Assembly: GCF_001029505.1 (NCBI RefSeq)
Contig: NZ_LEKH01000006.1
Coordinates: 1 to 64,000 of the forward strand
Direction: 5' to 3'
DNA from: Rubrobacter aplysinae
GTDB taxonomy: Bacteria > Actinomycetota > Rubrobacteria > Rubrobacterales > Rubrobacteraceae
Length of the DNA stretch: 64,000 nt
Made by a program: the position numbers and the translations under genes. Below the pieces are notes generated by a model. That model made no database searches. It saw nothing but the letters and a program-made list of their open reading frames with translations, and was not told where the DNA came from. Positions 1-8,192 of this stretch are shown here, in pieces. How positions within the stretch are numbered: the first letter of the stretch is position 1; every line of letters begins with the position of its first letter.

Positions 1-361
1 CGATACGGCTCTCCCCCGCCATCCACGAGAGCGTCCCGACGAACAGGCCGAGCATCAGCAGGGTAAACAGCCGGTACGCTTCCAGCTGGCCCAGGAGCGC
101 CAGCGGCGCCGTCAACAGCACCCACAGCGGCGGGGTCAGGTTAGTAAGCCGGGCCCCGGTATCGTAGACGGGCTCACCGGAGAGCAGGGCGTAGGCGGAC
201 TCCCAGAAGGTCTCGAAGTCCGCGTGTACGTCCATCGAGCCGGTCGCGATCCTGGTTAGCGAGTCCTCGCCGTACCGGTAGTTGAGCCAGGCCACCACCA
301 CGAGAACGGCCGCCGCCAGCGCCCACACCGCCACGACACCGGCGCTCCGGTACCCCCTCAA
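1..361 (-). CDS. GT87-like polytopic membrane glycosyltransferase, N-terminal part (runs off left edge)
   Basis: The leftward frame reads from a TTG at 361 through the window edge. About 120 residues are visible: a first membrane helix (VWALAAAVLVVVAWL), then an extracytoplasmic stretch with D-H-A-D-F-x-x-F-W-x-S-A-Y-A-L-L-x-G-x-P-V-Y-D, a TPPL motif and a second hydrophobic segment. An early Asp, the G-x-P-x-Y motif and the T/Y-P-P-L motif are typical of polyprenyl-phosphate-mannose-dependent GT87 (DUF2029) enzymes. These act on the outer face of the membrane in actinobacterial glycan synthesis. The start is uncertain: no strong ribosome site precedes the TTG, and the frame stays open a little further upstream. 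The substrate cannot be inferred. Confidence 0.6.
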   Translation of the reverse strand, partial: MRGYRSAGVVAVWALAAAVLVVVAWLNYRYGEDSLTRIATGSMDVHADFETFWESAYALLSGEPVYDTGARLTNLTPPLWVLLTAPLALLGQLEAYRLFTLLMLGLFVGTLSWMAGESRI

Positions 362-550
362 GCCCAGGCTCCCGTGGAAGCACTCGTAAAGGCTCGCGCT
401 GGAGGGTCATGGGCGTATAGAGTGGGCAATCCGAGCATACCCGGCATCATACAGCCCGACCGATAACGGTTCCGGGACCGGAAACGTGAGAAAAAGAACG
501 TAAGAAAAAGAGACAAGGCCCGGCGCGGGTACCGCAGCCGGGCCGGATAG

Positions 551-642
551 CGGAGAGGGAAGGATTTGAACCTCCGGTGCCGGGAGTACCGGCACGACGA
601 TCCCGAAGGATCGCCGCATTAGGCCACTCTGCCACGCTCTCC
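551..642 (-). tRNA. Serine-type tRNA-like gene with abnormal anticodon loop (no serine anticodon)
   Basis: The leftward 92-nt sequence folds as a class II tRNA. It has a GGAGAG/CTCTCC acceptor helix, a serine-style D arm, a very strong 7-bp variable arm (GTGCCGG/CCGGCAC) and a T arm with TTCAAAT. Against the normal tRNA-Ser next to it there is an extra C in the 5' acceptor strand and one extra nucleotide in the anticodon loop. The loop reads CCTTCGGG (complement of 602-609), so it could close into a C(UUCG)G tetraloop hairpin. No NGA or GCU serine anticodon can be placed. It may be a tRNA pseudogene, an allo-tRNA or a non-translational tRNA-like RNA. Confidence 0.7.
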
Positions 643-724
643 TCGCGGGCCTTACAGAGGCGAGAGTGTAAAGGTTAGCCGGGGCACGTTCAACGGATAA
701 GCGGAAAATCTTCGCGGCGCGGTG

Positions 725-814
725 CGGAGAGGGGGGGATTCGAACCCCCGGTGCCGGGGTTACCGACACAACGGTTTTCGAGACCGCCGCAATAGTCCAC
801 TCTGCCACCTCTCC
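725..814 (-). tRNA. tRNA-Ser(CGA)
   Basis: The leftward 90-nt class II cloverleaf has acceptor GGAGAGG/CCTCTCC, anticodon stem GCGGT/ACCGT and a 7-nt loop CTCGAAA with anticodon CGA (complement of 778-780). It has a long variable arm, a T arm GGGGG-TTCGAAT-CCCCC and discriminator G. No CCA is encoded. It decodes UCG. It lies 82 bp upstream of the abnormal serine-type tRNA in the same orientation and is the natural reference for it. Confidence 0.95.
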
Positions 815-921
815 GCGACGGAGTCTAAACCCTGCCCCGGGGTGGTTCAACTGCCGGTTAGATAGCGAGCCTGCTCCCGGCACAGCGTAAATAGCCCAGC
901 GCATGATATTATTCACACAAT

Positions 922-1455
922 ATGAAAAAAGCGTCGCGACAGGCATTGTGGCTGATCGGGGTACCGCTGGTAGCCTTTGCAGGCGGGATAGTGGGATTTT
1001 TCCCCGTGTTCACCCTGGGACTTATGATTCCTATCTTCCTGGTCTTACCTCTGTCGCTACTGTCGGGGGCGTGGCTCGCTACGCTGTGTACCGGGTGGGT
1101 CGCCAATCTTGCTCGGTGGGGGCACAGCCGAAGCCGCCTGTTGGCCATCCTCGGCGTCTCTTTGATCGGCGGTTTCCTTGCTCTTCTACCCTACTGGGGC
1201 ACGGCCTGGCTCATAAACACCCTCTACTGGCCATCCAACTCCGCTCTAATCGGGACCATCTACTACTCCCCTTACCTGGCCGGGACTATCGTCTTCGTGG
1301 CGATCACCTCTCTGGCGACGTGGAGGCTGCGCCTCCCAATGCAAGGAGGGCTAACCGGTGAACTCCGGTTAACCCTCCTGCTGCTGGTAGCCGTACCGGC
1401 GCTTATAGTCGGTACGATATTTGCTGGCTGCAACCTAACTTACTGTGGAGCTTAG
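922..1455 (+). CDS. Four-helix membrane protein of unknown function
   Basis: This 177-residue protein starts at an ATG (MKKASRQALWLIGVP). It contains about four hydrophobic segments: roughly residues 8-30, 32-60, 70-100 and 115-175, with a break at residues 135-145. The last third has a short loop rich in Arg and Gly. No known family was recognised. It stands alone between the tRNA pair and the lower-GC gene at 1516, convergent with the latter. Codon choice is less GC-biased than in the arginine genes, which suggests either an acquired gene or a fast-evolving membrane protein. Confidence 0.65.
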   Translation: MKKASRQALWLIGVPLVAFAGGIVGFFPVFTLGLMIPIFLVLPLSLLSGAWLATLCTGWVANLARWGHSRSRLLAILGVSLIGGFLALLPYWGTAWLINTLYWPSNSALIGTIYYSPYLAGTIVFVAITSLATWRLRLPMQGGLTGELRLTLLLLVAVPALIVGTIFAGCNLTYCGA

Positions 1456-1515
1456 GCTTTGACCCCGGAGCGGTTCAACTAGACTGGATAACGCGATTTC
1501 CACCACTACTTAGCT

Positions 1516-2223
1516 TTACAGTTCAGGCCAAGCTCTGTTTATCTCTTCGCAGGATGCTTCAATGGCTTTGCGCCGTCGTATGTGTGATCGAGGTGCGGTA
1601 AATATACGCTGTCCGAAAACGTCTACTACATAGCAAAGACGCCGATCACAGGGAAATTGAGAATTCGCTTCAACGAATTGCTGCAGCATAGTAGCTGCAT
1701 AAGAACCGGCATTATCGGACATTGTGTAACTTTTACTCATGTGCAGTTTTACTGCTCCTGCAACAGAATCACCGGAACGTTTGTGCTTAGTAATCAACAG
1801 CTCTGGTTTAATACTTACAGAAACACTCTGTACTAATAACCTGGGGGGAGTCTGTTCGCCTTTGGTTAAGACAAGGCTGCCAAAGTCGAGCTTATCAGCC
1901 ATATCGATAAAAGAAAGCAATGCCTCTGCACAAACTTTGTTTCTGTTCTCTTGCCAGTCTGTACTTGCTGTCGTATTTCGGAACTCGTCTACTTTGTCTA
2001 AAAGGTCTTCATAGTCTAGATTTCCAGAGAGGAAGTCAGCTACAAGATCCTGTGCGTCAGAATATCTGGATACGATAAAGTCTTTAGGCTTTTTCTGGTC
2101 CAGTACGATGCGGCGGCGACGAGTTGCACTGTTAGTGGCCGCGTACTCGCCCAATTTATTTACAGATATTCTAGGCTCAACTCGTTCCTTTAGCACAGTC
2201 TTTCCTCCTCTAGAAGGGTGCAA
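1516..2223 (-). CDS. Orphan 235-residue protein of lower GC
   Basis: An ATG at 2223 opens a soluble 235-residue protein with no signal peptide or membrane segment. The N-terminal part has an R-I-S-V-N-K-L-G-E-Y motif, then a basic R-R-R-R-I-V-L-D-Q-K-K-P patch, then alternating helices and strands. The C-terminus is again basic (SHIRRRKAIEA). I recall similar S-V-N-K-L-G-E-Y proteins as hypotheticals in genomic islands, but no function can be assigned. The A+T-rich codon use is clearly unlike nrdJ next door and supports horizontal acquisition. A GTG at about codon 10 is an alternative start. Confidence 0.7.
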   Translation of the reverse strand: MHPSRGGKTVLKERVEPRISVNKLGEYAATNSATRRRRIVLDQKKPKDFIVSRYSDAQDLVADFLSGNLDYEDLLDKVDEFRNTTASTDWQENRNKVCAEALLSFIDMADKLDFGSLVLTKGEQTPPRLLVQSVSVSIKPELLITKHKRSGDSVAGAVKLHMSKSYTMSDNAGSYAATMLQQFVEANSQFPCDRRLCYVVDVFGQRIFTAPRSHIRRRKAIEASCEEINRAWPEL

Positions 2224-2287
2224 GCCCAGCCTTACTCTTACACCCTTCCGCGACTCGACGATTACAAAGCTACAATCACGCTTCTAA

Positions 2288-4645
2288 CTAACTGCACTTT
2301 GAGTAGCCGCAGGAGAAGCAGGTGACACAGCCCTCCTGGCGGGTCAGGCCGCTGCCGCAGTCCGGGCAGGCCCCTATTACCGGCAGCTCCCGGGCCTCAG
2401 CCCCGCCGCTGCGCTGCTCGTCCTGGGTCATGTAGTGCTCTCCGATGGCCTTCGCCACGCCATCCGGCACGGAGAGGATCGCGCTCGGGCCGACCCCGGC
2501 CGGGTGCCCGTCCTGGATACCCCGGAGCTGGTGGTGGACCTCCTCGGGGCTCGCGCCGTGGGTCATGGCGAGTGAGATCATGCGCCCCAGAGCGTCGGAG
2601 AACGCGGACGCCGTGCCGCCCGGCTTGCCGATCACGACGAAGCACTCTCGGGGGCCGAACTCGTCGTCGTTCATCGTAACGTAGAGCTGGCCGTGGCCGG
2701 TCTGGAGCTTCTTGGTTACGCCGGATAGCGTGCGTGGTCTCCCGTTGCGGGCCTCGGCGAGCGAGATGTAGTTGCCCGTGTTCGCGTCGGCCGGAGCGCC
2801 CGTCGGCGGCTCCTCGGGGGCCTCGGATTTCCCGGTAGAGCCGGTGGATCCCGTCGAGAGCACCTGGGCCTCGCGCGAGCCGTCGCGGTATACGGCGATG
2901 CCCTTGCAGCCCGTACGGTACGCCTGCAGGTAGGCGTCGCCCACGTCGCCGGTGTCAGCCTCGTTCGGGAGGTTGATGGTCTTGGATATACCCATCGAGG
3001 TGTACTTCTGGAACGCGGCCTGCATCCTGACGTGCCAGTCGCTGCCGATGTCGTGGGAGGTCACCCACACGTTCTGCACGTCCTCGGGGACGCCCGGGAT
3101 GTCGCGCACGCTGCCGTGCTCGGCGACCTGCTTCATCAGGTCTTCCGAGTAGAAGCCGCGCTCCTTGGCGAGCGCCACGAACTCGGGGTTCACGTCCGGC
3201 AGCTCCATGTCGGCCTGACGGCGCATGAACGCCACGGCGAAGAGCGGCTCGATGCCGCCGGAACAGCCCGCGATCATGGAGATGGTGCCGGTCGGGGCGA
3301 TGGTCGTGACGGTGGCGTTGCGCACCAGGTCGCCGCGCTGCTCGTGGGTCGTGCCCTCGTAGTTCGGCATGACGCCGCGCTCGTCGGCCAGGTGACGGCT
3401 CGCCTCCCACGCCTCGTCGTCCACGAACTTCATCACCTTCTCCGCGAAGGCCAGGCCCTCCTCGGAGTCGTAGGTGATGCCGAGCTTTATCAGGGCGTCG
3501 GCGAAGCCCATCACGCCGAGCCCGATGCGGCGGTTGCCGCGGCTCATGGCGTCGATCTCGGCCAGCGGGTAGCTGTTCTGCTCGATCACGTTGTCGAGGA
3601 ACCTGACCGAGGTGCGCACGGTCTCCCGCAGGCCGTCCCAGTCTATGGTGGACTCGCCGCTCGCTGCGCCCATGCTCGCGCCCGGGTTCTCGACGAACTT
3701 CACCAGGTTTATGGAGCCCAGGTTGCACGAGTCATACGGCGGCAGGTGCGCCTCGGAGCACGGGTTCGTGGACTCTATCGGGAACTGCGGCGTCGGATTG
3801 TCGTCGTTGATGCGGTCTATGAATACGACGCCGGGCTCGCCGTTGAGCCACGCGCCCTCGACTATCTCCCCGAAGAGGTCCCGGGCGTTCACCATGCTGT
3901 GGACCTCGCCGTCGCGCGGGTTGCGCAGGGCGAACTCGGAGTCTGACTCCACGGCCTCCATGAACTCGTCGGTGATGGCGACCGAGATGTTGAAGTTGTT
4001 GATCTGGTCGTTATCCCGCTTGCAGCTTATGAACTCCTCGATGTCCGGGTGATCCACCCGCAGGATGCCCATGTTCGCGCCTCTACGGGTGCCGCCCTGC
4101 TTGATCTTGTCCGTCGAGGCGTCGTATATAGCCATGAACGACACGGGCCCGCTCGACACGCCCATCGTGGACTTTACGATGTCGTTCTTGGGCCGGAGCT
4201 TGGAGAAGCCGAAGCCGGTGCCGCCGCCGGACTTGTGGATGACCGCCTGGTGCTTGAGCGTGTCGTAGATACCGTCTATTGAGTCCTCGACCGGCAAGAC
4301 GAAGCACGCCGAGAGCTGCTGTAGCTCGCGCCCGGCGTTCATCAGGGTCGGCGAGTTGGGCATGAACTTGCGGCTGGTCATAAGGCGCAGGAACTGCTCC
4401 CGGGACCGCTCGTACAGCTCCTCGGCCTCCTCGCCCCGCTTGAACCTGTACTCGCCCTCGGCGATGTTCGAGGCGACGCGGAGGAACATGTCCATGGGCT
4501 CCTCCGTGGGCTCCCCGGACTCGTCCTTCTTGAGATAGCGCTTCTTGAGCACCGCGACCGCGTTATCCGAGAGCTGCATGATCTCGTCCCTCGCCTCGCT
4601 AGAGACGCCGCTGTTTCTCCCGTTGCGCTCCGTTTCCAAAGCCAT
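2288..4645 (-). CDS. nrdJ: Class II (adenosylcobalamin-dependent) ribonucleoside-diphosphate reductase
   Basis: Converts ribonucleotides to deoxyribonucleotides using a cobalamin-derived thiyl radical, without oxygen. The 785 residues show the RNR barrel: an early active-site Cys in L-S-A-C-F-V-L-P, the N-P-C-S-E motif carrying the radical Cys and Glu, T-I-A-P-T-G-T-I-S-M-I-A, a TSCPD domain (about residues 650-740) and a Cys-rich tail (CPDCGSG...CVTCFSCGYSKC) for the redox/zinc centre. No ATP cone is visible. The ATG at 4645 directly abuts its GGGGAGG. TTG at codon 3 (4639) is better spaced from that site, so either may be used. It lies 115 bp downstream of nrdR in the same direction. Confidence 0.96.
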   Translation of the reverse strand: MALETERNGRNSGVSSEARDEIMQLSDNAVAVLKKRYLKKDESGEPTEEPMDMFLRVASNIAEGEYRFKRGEEAEELYERSREQFLRLMTSRKFMPNSPTLMNAGRELQQLSACFVLPVEDSIDGIYDTLKHQAVIHKSGGGTGFGFSKLRPKNDIVKSTMGVSSGPVSFMAIYDASTDKIKQGGTRRGANMGILRVDHPDIEEFISCKRDNDQINNFNISVAITDEFMEAVESDSEFALRNPRDGEVHSMVNARDLFGEIVEGAWLNGEPGVVFIDRINDDNPTPQFPIESTNPCSEAHLPPYDSCNLGSINLVKFVENPGASMGAASGESTIDWDGLRETVRTSVRFLDNVIEQNSYPLAEIDAMSRGNRRIGLGVMGFADALIKLGITYDSEEGLAFAEKVMKFVDDEAWEASRHLADERGVMPNYEGTTHEQRGDLVRNATVTTIAPTGTISMIAGCSGGIEPLFAVAFMRRQADMELPDVNPEFVALAKERGFYSEDLMKQVAEHGSVRDIPGVPEDVQNVWVTSHDIGSDWHVRMQAAFQKYTSMGISKTINLPNEADTGDVGDAYLQAYRTGCKGIAVYRDGSREAQVLSTGSTGSTGKSEAPEEPPTGAPADANTGNYISLAEARNGRPRTLSGVTKKLQTGHGQLYVTMNDDEFGPRECFVVIGKPGGTASAFSDALGRMISLAMTHGASPEEVHHQLRGIQDGHPAGVGPSAILSVPDGVAKAIGEHYMTQDEQRSGGAEARELPVIGACPDCGSGLTRQEGCVTCFSCGYSKCS

Positions 4646-4760
4646 CCTCCCCTTTGTCTTACGCTTGCCTTACTTACTTTACTTGTCTTACGGCCTTCGG
4701 CTTCTCCGCCGCTACCGCTTCTACTACTCTCGCTTTTACCGCTCTTGCTCCCGGCCCCTG

Positions 4761-5261
4761 CTACTGGCCCCCCTTACCCGCCGCCGGCTTCTCGGGGGCC
4801 GGAGCCCCGACGGCCCCTGAGAGCCGAACCAGCTCGGACTGGAACTGATCCACATCCGTGTACTGCCGGTACACCGAGGCGAACCTGAGATACGCGACCA
4901 TGTCGAGCCTCCGCAGCCGCACCAGGGCCATGTCGCCCAGCCGCCGCGAGGCGACCTCGTGACGCCGGCGCTCCCGAAGCTCGGCCTCGACCTCGTCCAC
5001 GATGTACTCGATCTCCTCCTCGGGCACCTGCCGCTTGGCGCAAGCCTTTACAAGACCGGCCTTGAACTTCTCCCGCTCGAAGGGCTCGCTCTCGCCGGTA
5101 CGCTTCAATACCATCAACCGGAGCGGCTCACGCCGCTCGTAGGTGGTGAAACGCTCCCCGCACGAAAGACACTCCCGGCGGCGGCGCACGGCGTCCTTGT
5201 TCTCCGAAAGCCGCGAGTCTATAACCTTAGTATCCTCGAAATCGCAGTATGGACACTGCAC
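4761..5261 (-). CDS. nrdR: Transcriptional repressor NrdR
   Basis: Zinc-ribbon/ATP-cone repressor of ribonucleotide reductase genes. The 166 residues start at a GTG (5261) preceded by CTGGAGG at 7-nt spacing, giving [17 protein letters not shown] with the second zinc pair in [13 protein letters not shown]. An ATP-cone domain follows (about residues 46-136). A longer in-frame upstream extension exists but carries no family similarity. Same-direction linkage to nrdJ is the usual NrdR arrangement. I did not find a convincing pair of NrdR boxes upstream. Confidence 0.96.
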   Translation of the reverse strand: MQCPYCDFEDTKVIDSRLSENKDAVRRRRECLSCGERFTTYERREPLRLMVLKRTGESEPFEREKFKAGLVKACAKRQVPEEEIEYIVDEVEAELRERRRHEVASRRLGDMALVRLRRLDMVAYLRFASVYRQYTDVDQFQSELVRLSGAVGAPAPEKPAAGKGGQ

Positions 5262-5617
5262 CTTTCGACCTCCAGTGAGCCGAACGCCAGTAAACAGCCA
5301 ACAAAACCAGCAAAAGCCAGCAAACTCCAACATCTGGTGCTCGGGAAAGCTAGCACACCACATGTTTGCAGAGCAACAGAGCTTTTCTCACCCTAAACAT
5401 TAGCCTTACCCACCGTCTTGAGACGTCGAGGTGCATTTTTAAGGCGACTCTGCTGCGTGACCCTGCGGGCAGCGGCCCCAAAAAATCTTGCAAAAACTTT
5501 TCACGAAAGCTGTCGAAAGCGAAATTCGCAGCAAATCGTACACCTTTACCTTCAAGTACAGGCGGCAACACTGTACTACCAGTTTAACTCTAAACTTGTA
5601 TGCTCGTTAGTCTTTTT
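5262..5617. other. 356-bp nrdR upstream region
   Basis: No gene is supported here. The leftward strand would carry the nrdR promoter and leader. It holds an AT-rich block around 5480-5510, an AGTACAG/CTGTACT hairpin near 5555-5580 and a degenerate CCAGCAAA-type tandem near 5290-5335. I looked for a cobalamin riboswitch core because nrdJ needs B12 and saw none. Confidence 0.4.
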
Positions 5618-6151
5618 CTACGGTTGAGGTTTATTAGCCTGGGGGTCCGCGAAGGGTGTTTCGGGGCTTCCGCGCCGCCAGCGGAAGAAGTCGCGGAGCA
5701 GTTTGGAGGACTCGGCTTCCAGGAGCCCGGCGGAGACGGGGAAGGTGTGGTTGAGGCGGCTGTCGGAGGGGAGGTCGTGGAGGGTACCGGCGAACCCGGC
5801 CTTGGGGTCTGGGGCGGCGTAGACCAGGCGCGAGATGCGCGCGGAGTGTGCGGCTCCGGCGCACATCGGGCATGGTTCGAGGGTTGCGTAGAGCGTACAG
5901 CCGGTAAGCCGCCAGGAGCCTACGGTTTCGGCGGCCCGGCGCAGGGCGAGGACCTCGGCGTGGGCGGTGGGATCTTTGGAGGCCTCGCGCTCGTTGCCCG
6001 CCACGGATAGTATCTCCCCCCCTCTGGCGACCACGGCTCCGATCGGGATCTCACCCCGCCCGGCGGCCTCCCGGGCGGCGTCGAGGGCCCGGCCCATGAG
6101 AGCCTGGTCCGTCTCACACGGGAGCCCGGATTCAAGGTCTGGCGACATCAA
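5618..6151 (-). CDS. tadA: tRNA-specific adenosine deaminase
   Basis: Deaminates wobble adenosine-34 to inosine, mainly in tRNA-Arg(ACG). The 177-residue protein has the zinc deaminase signature H64-A-E66 with proton-shuttling Glu and P-C94-P-M-C97. It also has the family motifs I-P-I-G-A-V-V near residue 35 and G-F-A-G-T-L-H-D-L near 120. Two adjacent Met codons (6151 and 6148) are possible starts. It stands alone, transcribed away from the small gene at 6192. Length and motifs fit TadA rather than cytosine or riboflavin deaminases. Confidence 0.95.
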   Translation of the reverse strand: MMSPDLESGLPCETDQALMGRALDAAREAAGRGEIPIGAVVARGGEILSVAGNEREASKDPTAHAEVLALRRAAETVGSWRLTGCTLYATLEPCPMCAGAAHSARISRLVYAAPDPKAGFAGTLHDLPSDSRLNHTFPVSAGLLEAESSKLLRDFFRWRRGSPETPFADPQANKPQP

Positions 6152-6191
6152 CCGATAATAACAACCAGGGGCGCGGGAGACGTCCCTAGTT

Positions 6192-6632
6192 ATGAGTCCG
6201 ACGAGAGCCTGGAGGGGCCTGAGATGGATCGTGTGCGGGGAGAACGCGCTTTGGATGTTCGTGGCCTGCGGGGAGGTGTGCCGGGTGGAGTTTCTGGAGC
6301 CTAGGGGGCTGAGGTTCGAGAGCGCGATACAGAGTTTTCTGGACGGTAAATGCGCTCTCTACCAGGGAGTCAACTTCTGGAAGGCGCCCGACGGCTACCT
6401 CGAGGTACGGGTACACTCGGACCTACGGGTAGACGAGGAGCGAGGCTTGCTGGACGATCTACGCTTCGCCCGGAGCATCGCGGCGGAGATCTCCTCCGGA
6501 AGCGGGCGCTTCGCCTCCGCGGTGGAGGGCTTGCCGTGGCGGCTCATCAAGCTGGACGAGAGCGGCACCCGGGTAATCTTCCTGTACTGCCCGGAAGAGG
6601 GCAAGGTGATCTGGTCTCTAGGTTATCCCTAG
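6192..6632 (+). CDS. Hypothetical 146-residue soluble protein
   Basis: A compact ORF from ATG 6192, divergent from tadA by 40 bp, encodes a mixed alpha/beta protein (MSPTRAWRGLRWIVCGENALWMF...). It has no signal peptide or membrane segment and no family I recognise. Two Cys lie near the N-terminus (C15 and C26). Its GC-rich third codon positions match neighbouring genes, so it is probably genuine. The last codons form part of a strong hairpin (6613-6637). Confidence 0.6.
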   Translation: MSPTRAWRGLRWIVCGENALWMFVACGEVCRVEFLEPRGLRFESAIQSFLDGKCALYQGVNFWKAPDGYLEVRVHSDLRVDEERGLLDDLRFARSIAAEISSGSGRFASAVEGLPWRLIKLDESGTRVIFLYCPEEGKVIWSLGYP

Positions 6633-6637
6633 AGACC
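6613..6637 (+). terminator. Hairpin at the end of the 146-residue ORF
   Basis: GGTCTCTAGG-TTAT-CCCTAGAGACC is a perfect long-stem hairpin spanning the stop codon. It has no clear T-run, so it is either a terminator that is not classical or an mRNA-stabilising structure. Confidence 0.5.
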
Positions 6638-6925
6638 GTTGCACGAAGCGCGACCTTACACTCATCCTACAATCACCGAGACAAGTCCAACCAGCATGGC
6701 TGGCCCGGGCTGGCGGCTCTCTTCCTGCGGTATACGGTCAAGCACGGTGCCTGTAGGGGCAAAAACTATAATCGCCGGCCTCGACGTGCTGAATACCGTA
6801 CCGGCTGCGGCCCATTCAAATCCCGCTCATCTAGAACCCGGCCAGTCCTCCGCTCCCGGACAGACTTTCACCGCCGGGCCCAGAGGCCGTTTACTCGGAA
6901 GACCTCCGGCAAGCTATGCTCTGCT
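6638..6925. other. Intergenic region between convergent genes
   Basis: About 290 bp between the 146-residue gene and the 3' end of argG. Short ORFs here have no coding character. I see no recognisable RNA or repeat. Confidence 0.3.
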
Positions 6926-8146
6926 CTATTCGGCCTTCTGCCGGGCGCTCTCGACGTCCCCGTGTACCCCGGCCCACTGGCGGGCGGGCAGGCCCCAGAG
7001 CGCGATGAACCCGGCGGCTGCGGACTCGTCGAAGGTGCTGTTGGGGTCGTAGGTGGCGAGGTCCTGGCTGTAGAGCGGCTTCTCTGCGGTGCGCCCGGAG
7101 ACGGTTGCGGAGCCCTTGTACAGCTTCAGGCGCACCGTGCCGGTGGCCGTCTTCTGGGTCTCGTCTATGAAGGCGTCGAGCGCGGCCTTTAGCGGGGTGA
7201 ACCACAGCCCGTCGTAGGTGAGCTCGGCGTAGCGCTGCTCGACCTGGGCCTTGAAGCGCAGCACGTCCTTGGTAAGCGTCATGGACTCCAGCTCGCGGTG
7301 GGCCTGTATCAGGGCGAGGGCGGCGGGGGCCTCGTAGATCTCACGGCTCTTTATCCCGACGAGCCGGTCCTCGATCATGTCTATACGCCCGAACCCGTGC
7401 TCGCCGGCAATTACGTTGAGGGCGGGGATGAGATCCACCAGCGCCATCTCCCGGCCGTCCAGGCTCGTCGGCAGCCCTTTCTCGAAGCCGATCTCGACGT
7501 GGCGCGGCTCGTCGGGCGCATCCTCCGGCTCGGCGGTCATCTCGAACACGTCCGGGGTGGGCTCGTGATCGGGGTCCTCCAGCGGACCGGCTTCTATGGA
7601 GCGGCCAAACAGGTTCTCGTCCACGCTGTAGGGAGACTCTTTGGTCGTCGGCACCGGGATACCGTTCTCGCGGGCAAACTCCATCTCCTCCGGGCGGCTC
7701 ATGCCCCACTCGCGCACCGGTGCGACGACCTTGAGGTCCGGCGCGATAGAAGCGGTGGTAACGTCGAAGCGCACCTGATCGTTGCCCTTGCCGGTCGAGC
7801 CGTGGGCGATATTTTCAGCCCCGACTTCCCGCGCCGCCTCCACGAGCTTCTTGGCGATCAGCGGCCGCCCGAGTGCGGTGAATAGCGGATACCTCCCACC
7901 GTACATCGCGTTCGCCTTTATGGCGGGCGCGACGTACTCGTCGGCGAACTCGGCCCTCGCGTCTCGCACGAAGGCGTCGGCCGCCCCTATATTCAGAGCC
8001 TTCTTCTTTACGTCCACCGCGGGCTCGCCCTGGCCGAGATCCAGATACAGCGCATACGGCTCCGCGCCGCGCTGCTCGAACCACTTCAGACACACCGAAG
8101 TGTCCAGCCCGCCCGAGTAGGCGAGCACTACCTTCTCTCCCTGCAA
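6926..8146 (-). CDS. argG: Argininosuccinate synthase
   Basis: Joins citrulline and aspartate with ATP, the penultimate step of arginine synthesis. The 406 residues begin with the PP-loop A-Y-S-G-G-L-D-T-S and include G-S-T-G-K-G-N-D-Q-V-R-F and R-E-W-G-M-S-R-P-E-E-M. The start is TTG at 8146, six bases after CTGGAGGT. It is the last gene of the leftward argC-argR-argG unit, 46 bp from argR. The gap contains an ATACTA-A-TAGTAT palindrome (8164-8176) of unknown role. argH is not in the window. Confidence 0.97.
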   Translation of the reverse strand: MQGEKVVLAYSGGLDTSVCLKWFEQRGAEPYALYLDLGQGEPAVDVKKKALNIGAADAFVRDARAEFADEYVAPAIKANAMYGGRYPLFTALGRPLIAKKLVEAAREVGAENIAHGSTGKGNDQVRFDVTTASIAPDLKVVAPVREWGMSRPEEMEFARENGIPVPTTKESPYSVDENLFGRSIEAGPLEDPDHEPTPDVFEMTAEPEDAPDEPRHVEIGFEKGLPTSLDGREMALVDLIPALNVIAGEHGFGRIDMIEDRLVGIKSREIYEAPAALALIQAHRELESMTLTKDVLRFKAQVEQRYAELTYDGLWFTPLKAALDAFIDETQKTATGTVRLKLYKGSATVSGRTAEKPLYSQDLATYDPNSTFDESAAAGFIALWGLPARQWAGVHGDVESARQKAE

Positions 8147-8192
8147 GTCTCTACCTCCAGATATACTAATAGTATCTAGCTAAGGTTCAGGG

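Noticed and set aside
174-410. Arg/Gly-rich 78-residue leftward ORF from ATG 410
   Set aside because: It is a shadow of the GT87-like gene, whose frame shows family motifs and membrane helices.
551-642. The abnormal serine-type tRNA as a selenocysteine tRNA (selC)
   Set aside because: The anticodon loop has no UCA, and the D arm and acceptor follow tRNA-Ser rather than the 8-bp acceptor and long D stem of bacterial tRNA-Sec.
2288-4645. Intein in the ribonucleotide reductase
   Set aside because: The protein has normal class II length and unbroken motifs through the N-P-C-S-E and T-I-A-P-T-G-T regions.
5262-5617. Cobalamin riboswitch upstream of nrdR-nrdJ
   Set aside because: None of the conserved B12-box or core words was found on either strand.
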